Assembly: GCF_001954195.1 (NCBI RefSeq)
Contig: NZ_MBES01000010.1
Coordinates: 1 to 64,000, forward strand
Length of the DNA stretch: 64,000 nt
Source: Mycobacterium sp. IS-1264
Lineage (GTDB): Bacteria; Actinomycetota; Actinomycetes; Mycobacteriales; Mycobacteriaceae
Reading direction: 5' to 3'
Below the pieces are notes generated by a model. The model made no database searches. It worked only from the letters and a program-made list of their open reading frames with translations, and was not told where the DNA came from. Shown here one piece after another: positions 30,952 through 39,675 of the stretch. The position numbers and the translations under genes are program-made. Within the stretch, counting starts at the first letter, position 1. Every line of letters begins with the position of its first letter.

Positions 30952-33240
30952 CTAACCCTCCTTGGTGATCAGCTTGCGCAGCGCCACGCGGTCGGGCGTG
31001 AGCAACTCGGCGATGCGCGGCTTGTTCACCTCGGCGACGATGATCTCGCCGACCTCCTGGTAGACCTCGCTGAAGATGCCGTGCGACTTCATCTTCGAGG
31101 TCTGATACTGGTTGTCCTCGGTGGGCGTGACGTAGTACACCGCGTCGGCCTTGAAGCGGTGCACGAGCCAGAGGTGGATCAACGTCATCAGCCGCTTCTT
31201 GCGCAGCTTTTCGGCGAAGGTGTTCTGGTCGCGCACCGTGAGGATGCTGCGGCCGTGGCGATCCTTGATGGGATCGACGACGACATTGGCCAGCTGCTCG
31301 TCCCCGTCGCCATAGATCCCGAGTTCGAGCACATCCGACCCGGGGCGGCGGGGCCGCAGCTGGACGCGAAGTTTCTCGCCTAGCTGGTAGTGCTCGCTCC
31401 ACAGCGCCAGCCACTCCTCCAGCAGCTTCTTCGGCACCTCGGTCTGCACGAGGTGCTGGTGCTGGGTCGAGCCCTTACCCATTGCCTTGGTGGTCGCCGT
31501 GCGGCCCGAGGATGCGGCCAGCGCGGCATCACTGCGCGGGCCACCGACCAGGGTTTGCGGCGTGCGGTAGGGAGATTCGACGAGGCGCATCTTGCGCTGC
31601 AAGCGCGCCAGCGCCAGCATGCCGTCCTGCCGCAGCGCACCGGCGAATTCCTCGGCGGCGACGCCGTCGATCTGGTGTCCGCCATAGGTGATGAAGTTGA
31701 AGACGAAGCCCATCTTGCCGAGCTCTTCGGGGAAACGCTTCATCTCGTCATCGGTCATGCCCGTGGTGTCCCAGTTGAACGACGGCGAGAGGTTGTAGGC
31801 CAGCATCTGGTCGGGGAATTCGGCATGGATCGCCTCGGCGAACTGCCGGGCATCGGCCAGATCGGCAGTCTTCGTCTCCATCCAGAGGATGTCGGCGAAC
31901 GGCGCCGCTGCCAGCGACTTGGCGATCGCGTAGGGAATACCGCCGCGGATCTGGTAGTAGCCCTCCGGCGTCTTGGCCAATTCGCAGTCCCACGGCGGAT
32001 CAAGGCCCAGCTCCTTGGCCTTCTCACGGGCGGCGAACAGAGATGCACGCTCGGCGAACCGGCGCCAGTCCCCGGGGCTCATGTCAGCGGGCTCGTCCTC
32101 GCTCTCGCCGAATTCGAGCACCTCGGCCACGGCCTCTCCATAGGTCATCAGCCCGGCGTCGTCCTCCCAGGCGGCCACGAACCGCGACTCGACCTGATCG
32201 AAGAGATCGTCGATCGAGTGCTGCCCGTTCTCGCGCCACGCGTTGACGGCGTCGGAGACGAGCCCCTGGATGCCTTGGCGCTCGAGCCACGCGGTGGCGT
32301 TGGCGTACTCGGCGTCGGACATCGCATAGAGCAGGTGGCCGTTGAGTTCCTTGACTCCCAGCTCGTAGAAGCGCCGAACGAGTGCCAGGAAGCAGGCCTT
32401 GTAGGACGGGATGTTGAGGTTGGTGGCACCGAGCAGGAACGGCTGGTCGCGCTCGTCGGCGCGGCTGTCGAGCAGGTTGGCCGCTTCCGCGTCGGTGCGC
32501 GCCACGATGATGCCGGGCACCCGCATGACGTCGAGCTGGAAACGGGCGGCGTTGAGGCGCTTGATCTGTTCGTCCGACGGGACCAGCACCTTCCCGCCCT
32601 GGTGGCCGCACTTTTTGGTGCCCGGACGCTGGTCTTCGATGTGATAGCCCGGGACACCGACCTCGACGAACCGGCGGATCAGGTTGCGCACGTGCGGATC
32701 GCCACCGTGTCCGGTGTCGGCGTCGGCGATGATGAACGGCCGGAAGTCGTATTCCTTGGCCGCTTCGCGCTGCTGCTCGGTCATATGCAGCCGTTGATAC
32801 TGCTGGTTGCGGTCGGCGGTCAGAAGCGCGCGCACGAGGACCGCGGCGTCGTCGGGAACCTGGCTCAGCGGGTAGCTGGCCAGGTCGGGCCCCGGGTCTT
32901 CGGTGGTGGAACCCTTGGCGGAGGTCGCCCAGCCGCCGAGGTAGATCCCCTCGATGCCCATCCGCTTCATGCTCACCGCCTGCCCCGGCGAGTAGGGCCC
33001 GAACGTCGTGATGCTCTTCTTGGCGGCGAAGAGTTCGCGCAGGCGCTTGTAGAACGCCCCAGCCGCTTCCCGCGCCACGGTGTAGTCGGTGGGGATCGTG
33101 CCGCGCTGCTCCGCTACTTGCCGGGCGGTGTAGAGGCGAATAATTCCGGCGAACCGCGGGTCGTCGAAGTATCGCTGCGTGGCGGCGACCTCTTGGTCGA
33201 ACGGTGCGGGAACTTCAGTGTCCGCGTCGATGATGGCCAT
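30952..33240 (-). CDS. aceA2: Isocitrate lyase AceA2 (long mycobacterial type)
   Basis: A 762-residue isocitrate lyase; it cleaves isocitrate to glyoxylate and succinate in the glyoxylate shunt, and mycobacterial forms also cleave methylisocitrate. The catalytic KKCGH loop is at 209-213, with DADTGHGG upstream (~173-180) for Mg binding. It carries the extra mid domain and long C-terminal extension typical of Icl2 rather than the 428-residue Icl1. The gene is intact, unlike the split aceAa/aceAb of M. tuberculosis H37Rv. GAAGAGGAG precedes the ATG. A TTCAGC/GCTGAA inverted repeat (33256-33261, 33270-33275) lies in the leader. It is monocistronic, flanked by the lipoprotein gene and the DUF5134 gene. 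Confidence 0.95.
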   Translation of the reverse strand: MAIIDADTEVPAPFDQEVAATQRYFDDPRFAGIIRLYTARQVAEQRGTIPTDYTVAREAAGAFYKRLRELFAAKKSITTFGPYSPGQAVSMKRMGIEGIYLGGWATSAKGSTTEDPGPDLASYPLSQVPDDAAVLVRALLTADRNQQYQRLHMTEQQREAAKEYDFRPFIIADADTGHGGDPHVRNLIRRFVEVGVPGYHIEDQRPGTKKCGHQGGKVLVPSDEQIKRLNAARFQLDVMRVPGIIVARTDAEAANLLDSRADERDQPFLLGATNLNIPSYKACFLALVRRFYELGVKELNGHLLYAMSDAEYANATAWLERQGIQGLVSDAVNAWRENGQHSIDDLFDQVESRFVAAWEDDAGLMTYGEAVAEVLEFGESEDEPADMSPGDWRRFAERASLFAAREKAKELGLDPPWDCELAKTPEGYYQIRGGIPYAIAKSLAAAPFADILWMETKTADLADARQFAEAIHAEFPDQMLAYNLSPSFNWDTTGMTDDEMKRFPEELGKMGFVFNFITYGGHQIDGVAAEEFAGALRQDGMLALARLQRKMRLVESPYRTPQTLVGGPRSDAALAASSGRTATTKAMGKGSTQHQHLVQTEVPKKLLEEWLALWSEHYQLGEKLRVQLRPRRPGSDVLELGIYGDGDEQLANVVVDPIKDRHGRSILTVRDQNTFAEKLRKKRLMTLIHLWLVHRFKADAVYYVTPTEDNQYQTSKMKSHGIFSEVYQEVGEIIVAEVNKPRIAELLTPDRVALRKLITKEG

Positions 33241-33376
33241 GAAATTACGCTCCTCTTCAGCACGATTCCGCTGAATGTGAGTCTATCCCCGGGTAACACG
33301 GTTCAATCATCGGTGGACGGAGCTCTTCGTGGGCAGCGCCGACGGACACGTGTTCGGCCGCAACGCGAGAATTGGC

Positions 33377-33994
33377 TCAGACCTGAAATAGCGTGGCGCC
33401 GAACATGATAGACATCGCGGCGGCCATCGCCGCATGAGCCGGCGTGGTGAGCGAACGCGACGAACGGTATGTCGAGCCGTCCGACCGCTTGACTCCCAGT
33501 CCTGACGCCCAGAATAGGGTGGCGGCCACGAAGCCAACGAACCAGAACCAATTCATTGTCGCGATCCAGCCCGGCGACCCGGCCGTGGTCGACGCCGTCG
33601 TGTCAGCCATCTCCATGCCGGCGTGGAGGTGCGTCGACGAGTGGTGCGGCAACACGAGCCCGTGGATGAACGCGTACATCCAGACCATCGCCAGCATCAT
33701 CAGGGCGTGATATCCGTACACCGTCCGTAGCGGGACCGTTTCGGCTGGAACAAGGGCCAAGGTCACGAACCATAGGGCCGCCACCGCGAAGAACACCGCG
33801 GGCGCCGTCGCCGGAAGCTGCGCGCCCCACGGCCAGACCATCACCGCCATCGCCACTGCCATCGCGAAATGCAACCCACATCGGACGACCTCGGTCCACG
33901 ATCGATGCCTACCGACGAGCGCGAGCCCCCACGCGGCGGCGCTCAGCGCGCACAGGCCCGTGACAACCCAAGAAAGCAACACGTCATCGATCAT
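33377..33994 (-). CDS. DUF5134 multi-pass membrane protein
   Basis: 205 residues with about five hydrophobic segments (e.g. VVTGLCALSAAAWGLALV, GLHFAMAVAMAVMVWPW, AVFFAVAALWFVTLALV). A histidine-rich loop (HGLVLPHHSSTHLHAGMEM) lies between helices 3 and 4 and could bind metal. The pattern is that of DUF5134 proteins, which are widespread in actinobacteria with no known role. It ends 137 bp before the aceA2 start, and nothing in that gap reads as a gene. The gap to the next gene (183 bp) also holds nothing recognisable. Confidence 0.75.
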   Translation of the reverse strand: MIDDVLLSWVVTGLCALSAAAWGLALVGRHRSWTEVVRCGLHFAMAVAMAVMVWPWGAQLPATAPAVFFAVAALWFVTLALVPAETVPLRTVYGYHALMMLAMVWMYAFIHGLVLPHHSSTHLHAGMEMADTTASTTAGSPGWIATMNWFWFVGFVAATLFWASGLGVKRSDGSTYRSSRSLTTPAHAAMAAAMSIMFGATLFQV

Positions 33995-34177
33995 GCGACG
34001 TGACAGTCTGAATCAACTCGGTGACACTCCGTTCGTTGCGGATCCGTTGCCCGACGCGACCGCCGCGCTGCACCGGGCTGAACGCGCCCTCGTGCACACT
34101 ACGACCCGGCCTTCGTCGCTGGGTGGGCCGGCACCCGGACCACCCGGCCGCGCAATCGTCAGCAAACGCGGTCGGCG

Positions 34178-34570
34178 ATGAGTAAGGTCACCACCATGGA
34201 GGCGAAATTGCGCTTTGACCGCTGGTATGTGCCCTTGGCGGTTGCCGTGGGCATGGGACCCGAGCGCAGCGAGCTGCGCGTTGCAGGCGGTTCCTTGCAC
34301 GTGAAGATGGGCTGGGCGTTTGAGGCCGATATCCCGTTGGCGTCCATCGCCACTGCTGAGGCAAAGGACGAGCGGGTGTTGGCCTGGGGCGTGCACTACT
34401 CGCGCGGACGCTGGCTGGTCAATGGTTCCGGGAAGGGCCTCGTGGCGTTGACGATCGAGCCACCAGTGGACGCGAAGGTCGTCTTCAGGTCGGTGCGGCT
34501 GCGCTCGCTGTGGGTGAGCGTCACCGACCCGGATGCCCTCATCGCCGCGTGCACCGCGGCCCGCGCCTAG
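34178..34570 (+). CDS. Conserved hypothetical protein (Rv1914c-like)
   Basis: 130 residues, or 124 if the ATG at 34196 is used, which has an AAGG 9 bases upstream. It is a small soluble beta-rich protein (LRFDRWYVPLAVAVGMGPERSELRVAGGSLHVKMGWAF...) with repeated strand-turn units and no catalytic motif. Position between aceA and the MBL gene points to the Rv1914c family. Its last 4 bp overlap the convergent MBL gene. No function can be assigned; a PH-like domain is possible from the strand pattern. Confidence 0.65.
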   Translation: MSKVTTMEAKLRFDRWYVPLAVAVGMGPERSELRVAGGSLHVKMGWAFEADIPLASIATAEAKDERVLAWGVHYSRGRWLVNGSGKGLVALTIEPPVDAKVVFRSVRLRSLWVSVTDPDALIAACTAARA

Positions 34571-35289
34571 CCGCGCTGCAGGTTCGCTCGTTCTCTCAAC
34601 CAATTCCGCTGGCGACGAATGAATTCCGCGTCGACGATTTTTCCGTGCCCGGGGACGTAGATCGCATCGGGTCCACCGAGCGCGAGCAGCCGATCAAGGG
34701 TTGCCGGCCAGGCCGCCACATCGGAGTCGGCATCGATCGCCGGCTCAGCGGACTCCTCCACGAGGTCGCCCGTGAACACGAGGGCCCGGCCGTCGTCGCC
34801 GGCAGCGCTGGGCACCATCACGACCAAGTCCGAAGCGGTGTGTCCGCGGCCCAGGTAGGCGATCGTGACCGTGCGATCGCCTAGGTCGATGACGGCGTCG
34901 CAGACCGCATGGTCTGGCGTCCGCAATGCCGCGATGGCGCGGTCGATTTCGCGGGCATCCGCGCCATGGTCTAGGGCATCAGCGCGAATCAGGTCGGTGG
35001 ACGACGACAGATACTCGACAACCTCTGGTGCGCAGTAGATCTCGGCTCCGGCAAACATCGCGGAACCCAAGACGTGGTCGAAGTGCTTGTGGGTCAACAC
35101 GATATGTGTGACCGAACGGCCGGCTAGCTGCCGAATGTCGGCGTCGATCGCGGCGCCTTCGGTGAGCGAGCTGCCGGTGTCGACAAGCAGTGCTCCCGAA
35201 CGGCCACACACCAGCCCGACCGTGACGTCGCAGAACTTCAGCCGGCAGCGATACGCATTGACCCTCAGCCGTTCCCACCGGAAATGCAC
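34567..35289 (-). CDS. Metallo-beta-lactamase-fold hydrolase
   Basis: 240 residues with the zinc motif H67-K-H69-F-D71-H72 (THKHFDHVLG), a downstream GRGHTASD His-type ligand, FTGDLVEE with the bridging Asp, and the final YVPGHGKIVD histidine, so all ligands are present. Preceding residues LVDTGSS begin the core beta sandwich. Likely a cytosolic thioesterase, lactonase or glyoxalase-II-like enzyme; beta-lactam activity is not implied. It resembles Rv1913 by position. It begins 42 bp before the PucR-type gene ends and is cotranscribed with it at most loosely. Confidence 0.85.
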   Translation of the reverse strand: MHFRWERLRVNAYRCRLKFCDVTVGLVCGRSGALLVDTGSSLTEGAAIDADIRQLAGRSVTHIVLTHKHFDHVLGSAMFAGAEIYCAPEVVEYLSSSTDLIRADALDHGADAREIDRAIAALRTPDHAVCDAVIDLGDRTVTIAYLGRGHTASDLVVMVPSAAGDDGRALVFTGDLVEESAEPAIDADSDVAAWPATLDRLLALGGPDAIYVPGHGKIVDAEFIRRQRNWLRERANLQRG

Positions 35290-35331
35290 AGACTAGGACG
35301 GTAATGGCCGAGAGGGCGCCGACAAAGTCGC

Positions 35332-36570
35332 TCAGCCCCGCCGCAACACGGCCGCGCCGTACCACTCGCATGCAATCAACGCGAGTCCGACATCGACTCG
35401 GTCGTCGATCGGCCGTCCACGCCTGGCCACCGCTCTCTCGACGCCCGACTTCACGATGCTGGGATCCGCGCTGAGTTCTTCTGTCTGGGCGTCGTAGCCC
35501 GAGCCGGATCGCAGGAATTCCCGCAGGGTGTTCCGCAGGCCGGCGTCGTCGTCGGTGTCGGACGCCAACGGACCAAGCACGTCGGCCACCCATTGGCGGA
35601 CCTCGTCGATGCCCGCGCCGAGCAGCGCCGGCGCGATGATGCCGGGGTCGGTGGCGGCGACCAGTACCCTCTCCGTGCCGCGGGAGCGCGACGCCGTCCG
35701 CGCGCGTTGTGCCTGGCGGTGGGATCGCCGGAATCCTTTGACGCCGGATCCGATCGCTCCGATCGCGACGTTGGGCGCATCTGCCCGCGAGCGCACGAAC
35801 TGGCGGATTTTCGCGACGACGTCGCCCGGCGCTGAGCGGTACGGCAGCCAGACCCACGCGCCGCCCGGATCGGTGACCAACAGTGCGCTTGCCGAGGTGT
35901 CGACGGTCTTCGCCAGGTCGCGAACGAACCGCTGCAGGCGCGCGAACTCCTCGCCAGCCGGGTCGCCATCGGGATACCACACGATGACAGCAAGGTGCTG
36001 GCAGCTCAGCGGATACCCGATCGCCGTGGACGCGGCGTCGACGTCGATCGGTGCGTCGTCCTCGAGGAGGTCTCGCACCCGCATGTCGCGGGCGGTACTC
36101 CGATTTTCCAGCAGCGACTGGCGCTCGCCCTGATAGGCCGCGAGGGATTGCAGTTCCACCGCGTCGACGTACTTCAACAGCGCCTTGGTGATCACCTGGA
36201 TGACCGCAACCCTCGCCGCCGGTTCCAGGCCCAACGCTTGCAGCTCGGCGAACACCAGCTCGGTCATCCGGCGTTGCCCCAGTCGGTGCGCGCGCATCAT
36301 GGCATGGGGCGAAACGTCGTGCTGGGCAAGGCGTGTGGCGTACTCGATCGCCGCCGGCGGCGCCTTGACCTTCTCCACCCCGACGCTGTGCAGCAGCGCG
36401 TGCAGGATTGTCTGCAGGTGATCCCGGATCGCCCGATGCATCAGCTCGGTCATTCGCTCGTCGCGGGGAAGTTCGGCAATGTTGTCCTCGACAGTGGTGG
36501 ATATGGCTGCGCCGATCTCGGTGACCCGCTCGCTCAGCCGAGTGGCGACTGCCGCCATGTCGCTGTCCAC
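35332..36570 (-). CDS. PucR/CdaR-type transcriptional regulator with RsbR-like N-terminal domain
   Basis: 412 residues. The N-terminal ~150 residues are all-helical, resembling the RsbRD_N sensor helices seen in this actinobacterial regulator class; a middle domain (~165-300) contains GGDEF-like/PucR linker strands (LAVIVWYPDGDPAGEEF). The C-terminal ~60 residues align to the PucR HTH (LRNTLREFLRSGSGYDAQTEEL, then DVGLALIACEWYGAAVL), but the usual HRNTVxYRxxR core reads DPSIVKSGVERA. It may therefore bind DNA differently or poorly. A TTAGT-CTC-ACTAA repeat lies 25 bp upstream of its start. Confidence 0.75.
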   Translation of the reverse strand: MDSDMAAVATRLSERVTEIGAAISTTVEDNIAELPRDERMTELMHRAIRDHLQTILHALLHSVGVEKVKAPPAAIEYATRLAQHDVSPHAMMRAHRLGQRRMTELVFAELQALGLEPAARVAVIQVITKALLKYVDAVELQSLAAYQGERQSLLENRSTARDMRVRDLLEDDAPIDVDAASTAIGYPLSCQHLAVIVWYPDGDPAGEEFARLQRFVRDLAKTVDTSASALLVTDPGGAWVWLPYRSAPGDVVAKIRQFVRSRADAPNVAIGAIGSGVKGFRRSHRQAQRARTASRSRGTERVLVAATDPGIIAPALLGAGIDEVRQWVADVLGPLASDTDDDAGLRNTLREFLRSGSGYDAQTEELSADPSIVKSGVERAVARRGRPIDDRVDVGLALIACEWYGAAVLRRG

Positions 36571-36594
36571 ATCAACCTCGTCGTCGCTGTCTGA

Positions 36595-36607
36595 TTAGTC
36601 TCACTAA
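36595..36607. promoter_or_regulatory. Perfect inverted repeat upstream of the PucR-type gene
   Basis: TTAGT (36595-36599), CTC, ACTAA (36603-36607): a perfect 5-bp dyad with a 3-bp spacer, 25 bp before the minus-strand ATG. It looks like a dimeric repressor site, possibly autoregulatory. Confidence 0.45.
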
Positions 36608-36682
36608 CGGTAGATCGCCCATGGTCCGATCCGAAGCGACACGGCCGCGCCATTTTCCTCGCCGCGCCATTTATTTACTTGA

Positions 36683-36710
36683 TTGACATGTCGGGAATTT
36701 CCGACATATG
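36683..36710 (+). promoter_or_regulatory. ArsR-operon promoter with palindromic operator
   Basis: ATGTCGG (36688-36694) and CCGACAT (36701-36707) are perfect 7-bp arms around a 6-bp spacer. A -35 TTGACA (36683-36688) overlaps the left arm, and a -10-like hexamer overlaps the right arm (36704-36710). Repressor binding would cover the promoter. Transcription would start near the ATG at 36720, suggesting a leaderless or near-leaderless message. Confidence 0.65.
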
Positions 36711-36719
36711 GTGTCGTCC

Positions 36720-37034
36720 ATGGCCGCTTCCGACCGCATCTTTCTCGCTCTGGCCAACCCGGTGCGGCGGGAACTGCTGGAAATCCTTACTCGACAGCAA
36801 CTGTCGGCGGGGGAACTAAGCGACCGGTTCGAGCTGAGCCGCCCCGCCGTCGCCGAGCACCTCAGGGTGTTGCGCGAGGCCGGGCTGGTCGCGGACGAAC
36901 CGCGGGGCCGGCATCGCATCTACCGCCTGACCGCGGAGCCGTTGGCGGAGCTCGGCGAGTGGCTGCATCCATTCGAGAAGTTCTGGCGCGGACGGCTGGC
37001 CGCGCTCGCCGAGGCAGCAGAGGAGCTGGAATGA
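36720..37034 (+). CDS. ArsR-family winged-helix repressor
   Basis: 104 residues from the ATG at 36720 (MAASDRIFLALANPVRREL); an ATG at 36708 lies inside the predicted -10 and is less likely. Typical ArsR: ANPVRRELLEIL, then the HTH SAGELSDRFELSRPAVAEHLRVLREAGLV and wing DEPRGRHRIYRL. No metal-binding cysteine motif is present, so it probably belongs to the non-metal SRPBCC-linked branch (SdpR-like). It overlaps the SRPBCC gene by ATGA and likely represses its own operon through the palindrome directly upstream. Confidence 0.9.
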   Translation: MAASDRIFLALANPVRRELLEILTRQQLSAGELSDRFELSRPAVAEHLRVLREAGLVADEPRGRHRIYRLTAEPLAELGEWLHPFEKFWRGRLAALAEAAEELE

Positions 37035-37441
37035 CGGAGACTTCGACGCCCGCGACCATCCGTGTCGACCAATTCGTGGCCGCTCCGCCCGCCAAGGTGT
37101 GGCGGTTGCTGACCGAACCCGAGCTGATGCGGCTCTGGTGGGCTGAGGGCCAGGTCGCCGCGGTGGTCGGCCACCAATTCACGCTCGACATGCCGGGATA
37201 TGGCAAGCAACCCTGCAAGGTGCTGGAGGTCGATCCACCGCACCGCTTCGTCTACACGTTCACGCCGGCCTGGACGCTGACCTGGCGTCTCGAGGAGGAA
37301 GGTACGGGCACCCGAGTGTTCTTGGAGCACAGCGGCTTTGATCTGGACGACAAGCGTATGGCCGACGCCTTCAATCGCATGGGATCCGGGTGGCGTGACG
37401 TCGTGCTCCCCCGCCTTGCCAACATTGCCGTGGAGGCCTGA
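37031..37441 (+). CDS. SRPBCC/AHSA1-domain protein
   Basis: 136 residues. It reads as an activator-of-Hsp90-homology-1 type START-like domain: FVAAPPAKVWRLLTEPELMRLWWAE at the N-terminus, then LDMPGYGKQPCKVLEVDPPHRFVYTF and EEGTGTRVFLEHSGFD. ArsR-AHSA1 pairs are a common actinobacterial arrangement, the AHSA1 protein probably binding a small hydrophobic ligand. ATG overlaps the ArsR stop by 4 bp, and fadB5 starts 4 bp after its stop. All three would be made from one message. Confidence 0.88.
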   Translation: MTETSTPATIRVDQFVAAPPAKVWRLLTEPELMRLWWAEGQVAAVVGHQFTLDMPGYGKQPCKVLEVDPPHRFVYTFTPAWTLTWRLEEEGTGTRVFLEHSGFDLDDKRMADAFNRMGSGWRDVVLPRLANIAVEA

Positions 37442-37445
37442 CACG

Positions 37446-38450
37446 ATGCGCGCGGTCGTCATCACAAAACACGGTGACCCCTCGGTGCTGCGGGTCGAGC
37501 AGCGGCCGGACCCCGCCCCACCCGGCCCGGGTCAACTCCGGGTCGCGGTGCGCGCGGCGGGGGTGAACTTCGCCGACCACATGGCCCGCGTCGGCCTCTA
37601 TCCGGACGCACCCAAGCTTCCGGCGGTCGTCGGCTACGAGGTCGCCGGGACCGTCGAGGCCGTCGGCGACGGCGTCGACCCGGGACGCGTCGGTGAACGG
37701 GTGCTCGCGGGAACGCGATTCGGCGGCTACGCCGAGATCGTCAACGTCGCGGCCACCGACTCCGTCGCGATCCCCGACGCACTCACCTTCGAGCAGGGCG
37801 CCGCGGTGCCCGTCAACTACGCGACTGCGTGGGCGGCCCTGCACGGTTACGGGTCCCTGCGCGCCGGCGAGCGGGTCCTGGTCCACGCCGCGGCGGGCGG
37901 GGTCGGCATCGCGGCCATCCAATTCGCGAAGACCGCCGGGGCCGAAGTTCACGGCACGGCGTCGCCCGGCAAACACCAGAAGCTCGCCGAGCTGGGCGTC
38001 GACCGCGCGATCGATTATCGCCGCGACGGCTGGTGGCAGGGGCTGGGCCCCTACGATCTTGTCCTCGACGCCCTCGGCGGAACATCGCTGCGGCGGTCTT
38101 ACGACCTGCTGCGCCCCGGTGGAAGGCTTGTGGGATACGGCGTTTCGGCGCTGCAGCAGGGTGAGAAACGCTCGCTGCGCCGGGCGGCTCCACAGGCGCT
38201 GTCGATGTTGCGCGGCTTCAACCTGCTCCGCCAGCTGGAGGACTCGAAAGCCGTGATCGGCCTGAACATGCTGCGGCTGTGGGACGACCGCGGCACCCTG
38301 GAGCCCTGGATCACGCCGCTGAGCCAGGCGCTGCACGACGGGACGATCTCACCGATCGTGCACGCGGCCGTTCCGTTCGCCGAAGCGCCCGAGGCGCATC
38401 GCATACTGGCCGCGCGGGAGAACGTCGGCAAGGTCGTGTTGGTGCCCTAG
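37446..38450 (+). CDS. fadB5: Quinone oxidoreductase-like MDR protein FadB5
   Basis: 334 residues, a zinc-independent medium-chain reductase. The GroES-like N-terminal domain (AAGVNFADHMARVG at ~40) is followed by VLVHAAAGGVGIAAIQFAK, the NADPH-binding glycine motif, near residues 141-159, and a C-terminal strand IVHAAVPFAEAPEAHRIL. No zinc cysteines are seen. Such enzymes reduce quinones or enones with NADPH; the historical name FadB5 does not imply beta-oxidation. It is the third gene of the ArsR-AHSA1 operon, so it is probably repressed by the ArsR protein. Position and sequence match Rv1912c. Confidence 0.88.
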   Translation: MRAVVITKHGDPSVLRVEQRPDPAPPGPGQLRVAVRAAGVNFADHMARVGLYPDAPKLPAVVGYEVAGTVEAVGDGVDPGRVGERVLAGTRFGGYAEIVNVAATDSVAIPDALTFEQGAAVPVNYATAWAALHGYGSLRAGERVLVHAAAGGVGIAAIQFAKTAGAEVHGTASPGKHQKLAELGVDRAIDYRRDGWWQGLGPYDLVLDALGGTSLRRSYDLLRPGGRLVGYGVSALQQGEKRSLRRAAPQALSMLRGFNLLRQLEDSKAVIGLNMLRLWDDRGTLEPWITPLSQALHDGTISPIVHAAVPFAEAPEAHRILAARENVGKVVLVP

Positions 38451-38510
38451 CGTTCGCTGGAGCTTTGCGGGCCGGGTTTCAACGCCGCCGCATTGGTTAT
38501 GCGTCCAAGC

Positions 38511-38957
38511 ATGGCTGTCTCCGATTCACGCGAAGTCGTCATCGAGGCGACGCCCGACGAGATCCTGGACGTCCTTTTCGACATCGAATCGCTGCCCGAG
38601 TGGTCCTCGGCCCATCAAAAGGTCGAAGTGCTGGAGCGTGACGACCAAGGCCGACCAAGCAAATCGCGGCAGGTCGTCAAGATCGTCGGCGTCAGCGACG
38701 AACAGGTACTGGCCTACTCCGTGCATGACGACGGGGTGAGCTGGTCACTGGTCAGCGCCAAGCAACAACGCGCGCAGGACGGCCGCTACACGCTGACGCC
38801 CGAAGGCGATTCCACCCGGCTCCGCTTCGAGCTCACGGTCGACCCCACCGTGCCCATCCCCGGGTTTCTGGTCAAGAAGGGCGCAAAGGGATTGATGGAA
38901 ACCGCGACCGAGGGCCTGCGGAAGCGAGTGCTCAAGGTCAAGGGAGACGGCAAGTAG
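38511..38957 (+). CDS. SRPBCC (polyketide cyclase/coenzyme Q-binding-like) protein
   Basis: 148 residues. Pattern [42 protein letters not shown] at the N-terminus and a C-terminal amphipathic helix ([26 protein letters not shown]). This is the START-like subfamily found in many mycobacterial copies and resembling CoQ-binding Coq10. Start ATG 38511 follows fadB5 by 60 bp; the intervening sequence contains no hairpin, so read-through from the ArsR operon is possible. Ligand unknown. Confidence 0.82.
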   Translation: MAVSDSREVVIEATPDEILDVLFDIESLPEWSSAHQKVEVLERDDQGRPSKSRQVVKIVGVSDEQVLAYSVHDDGVSWSLVSAKQQRAQDGRYTLTPEGDSTRLRFELTVDPTVPIPGFLVKKGAKGLMETATEGLRKRVLKVKGDGK

Positions 38958-39046
38958 CCGCCACCGCTGTCTTTCTGGCCCTATTTCCTGGCCCTGTTTT
39001 CTGGGACCCCTGTTCTCTGGATAGCCGGTTGACGACACTGGGTGGT

Positions 39047-39664
39047 ATGGAAACCTCGGGTCGCACACCTCGCCCAATCGCATCGGCCTGCCTGGGCCTG
39101 GCAGCGCTGGTGATGCTGGCCGGCTGCGGTGGCCACGATAATGCTCGGACTAATGCTCGAACGACGGCGCCACCGGCGCCGCAAGCGAGTTCGGCCGGTC
39201 AGTCCGTGCCCCAAGCGCCGTCGACCGGGCCACTGACCATTACGAGCCCCGCGTTCGCCGACGGCGCGCCGATCCCGGTGCAGTACACCTGCAAGGGCGC
39301 CAAAACGGCGCCGCCGTTGGCCTGGTCGGCGCCGTCGGGGGGCACGCTCGTCGTCGACGACCCCGACGCCCCGAGCGGGCCCTACGTGCACTGGATCGTG
39401 GCCGGAATCCCCTCCGGGTCCGGCAGCACCGCGGACGGTCAAACACCCGCCGGAGCAACCACTCTGGCGAATTCGAGCGGCGAGTCCGGCTACGCGGCGC
39501 CGTGTCCGCCAGCGGGCACGGGGACACATCATTACCGGTTCACTCTCTACCAGCTGCCGCCCACGTTCCAACTGCCGGCGGGAGCGACCGGACCGCAAGC
39601 GGCGCAAGCGATAGCGCAGGCCGCAACGGCACACGCCGTCCTCACCGGCACATTCGGAGCCTGA
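39047..39664 (+). CDS. PEBP-family lipoprotein (LppC-like)
   Basis: 205 residues from the ATG at 39047; a TTG start at 39029 is less likely. The signal peptide ends in LVMLAGCGG, a good lipobox. A Thr/Ala/Pro-rich linker (~30-60) precedes the phosphatidylethanolamine-binding/YbhB domain with [16 protein letters not shown] (ligand site Asp/His) and [15 protein letters not shown] domains bind phospholipid or anionic groups. It likely sits on the periplasmic face. Position matches the Rv1910c/lppC pair of M. tuberculosis. The lipase gene begins 12 bp downstream. Confidence 0.85.
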   Translation: METSGRTPRPIASACLGLAALVMLAGCGGHDNARTNARTTAPPAPQASSAGQSVPQAPSTGPLTITSPAFADGAPIPVQYTCKGAKTAPPLAWSAPSGGTLVVDDPDAPSGPYVHWIVAGIPSGSGSTADGQTPAGATTLANSSGESGYAAPCPPAGTGTHHYRFTLYQLPPTFQLPAGATGPQAAQAIAQAATAHAVLTGTFGA

Positions 39665-39675
39665 CGGGGCGCGCC

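Noticed and set aside
31390..33408. 672-codon open frame antisense to aceA2
   Set aside because: High-GC antisense shadow; the isocitrate lyase frame with KKCGH is clearly the gene and the antisense protein has no family features.
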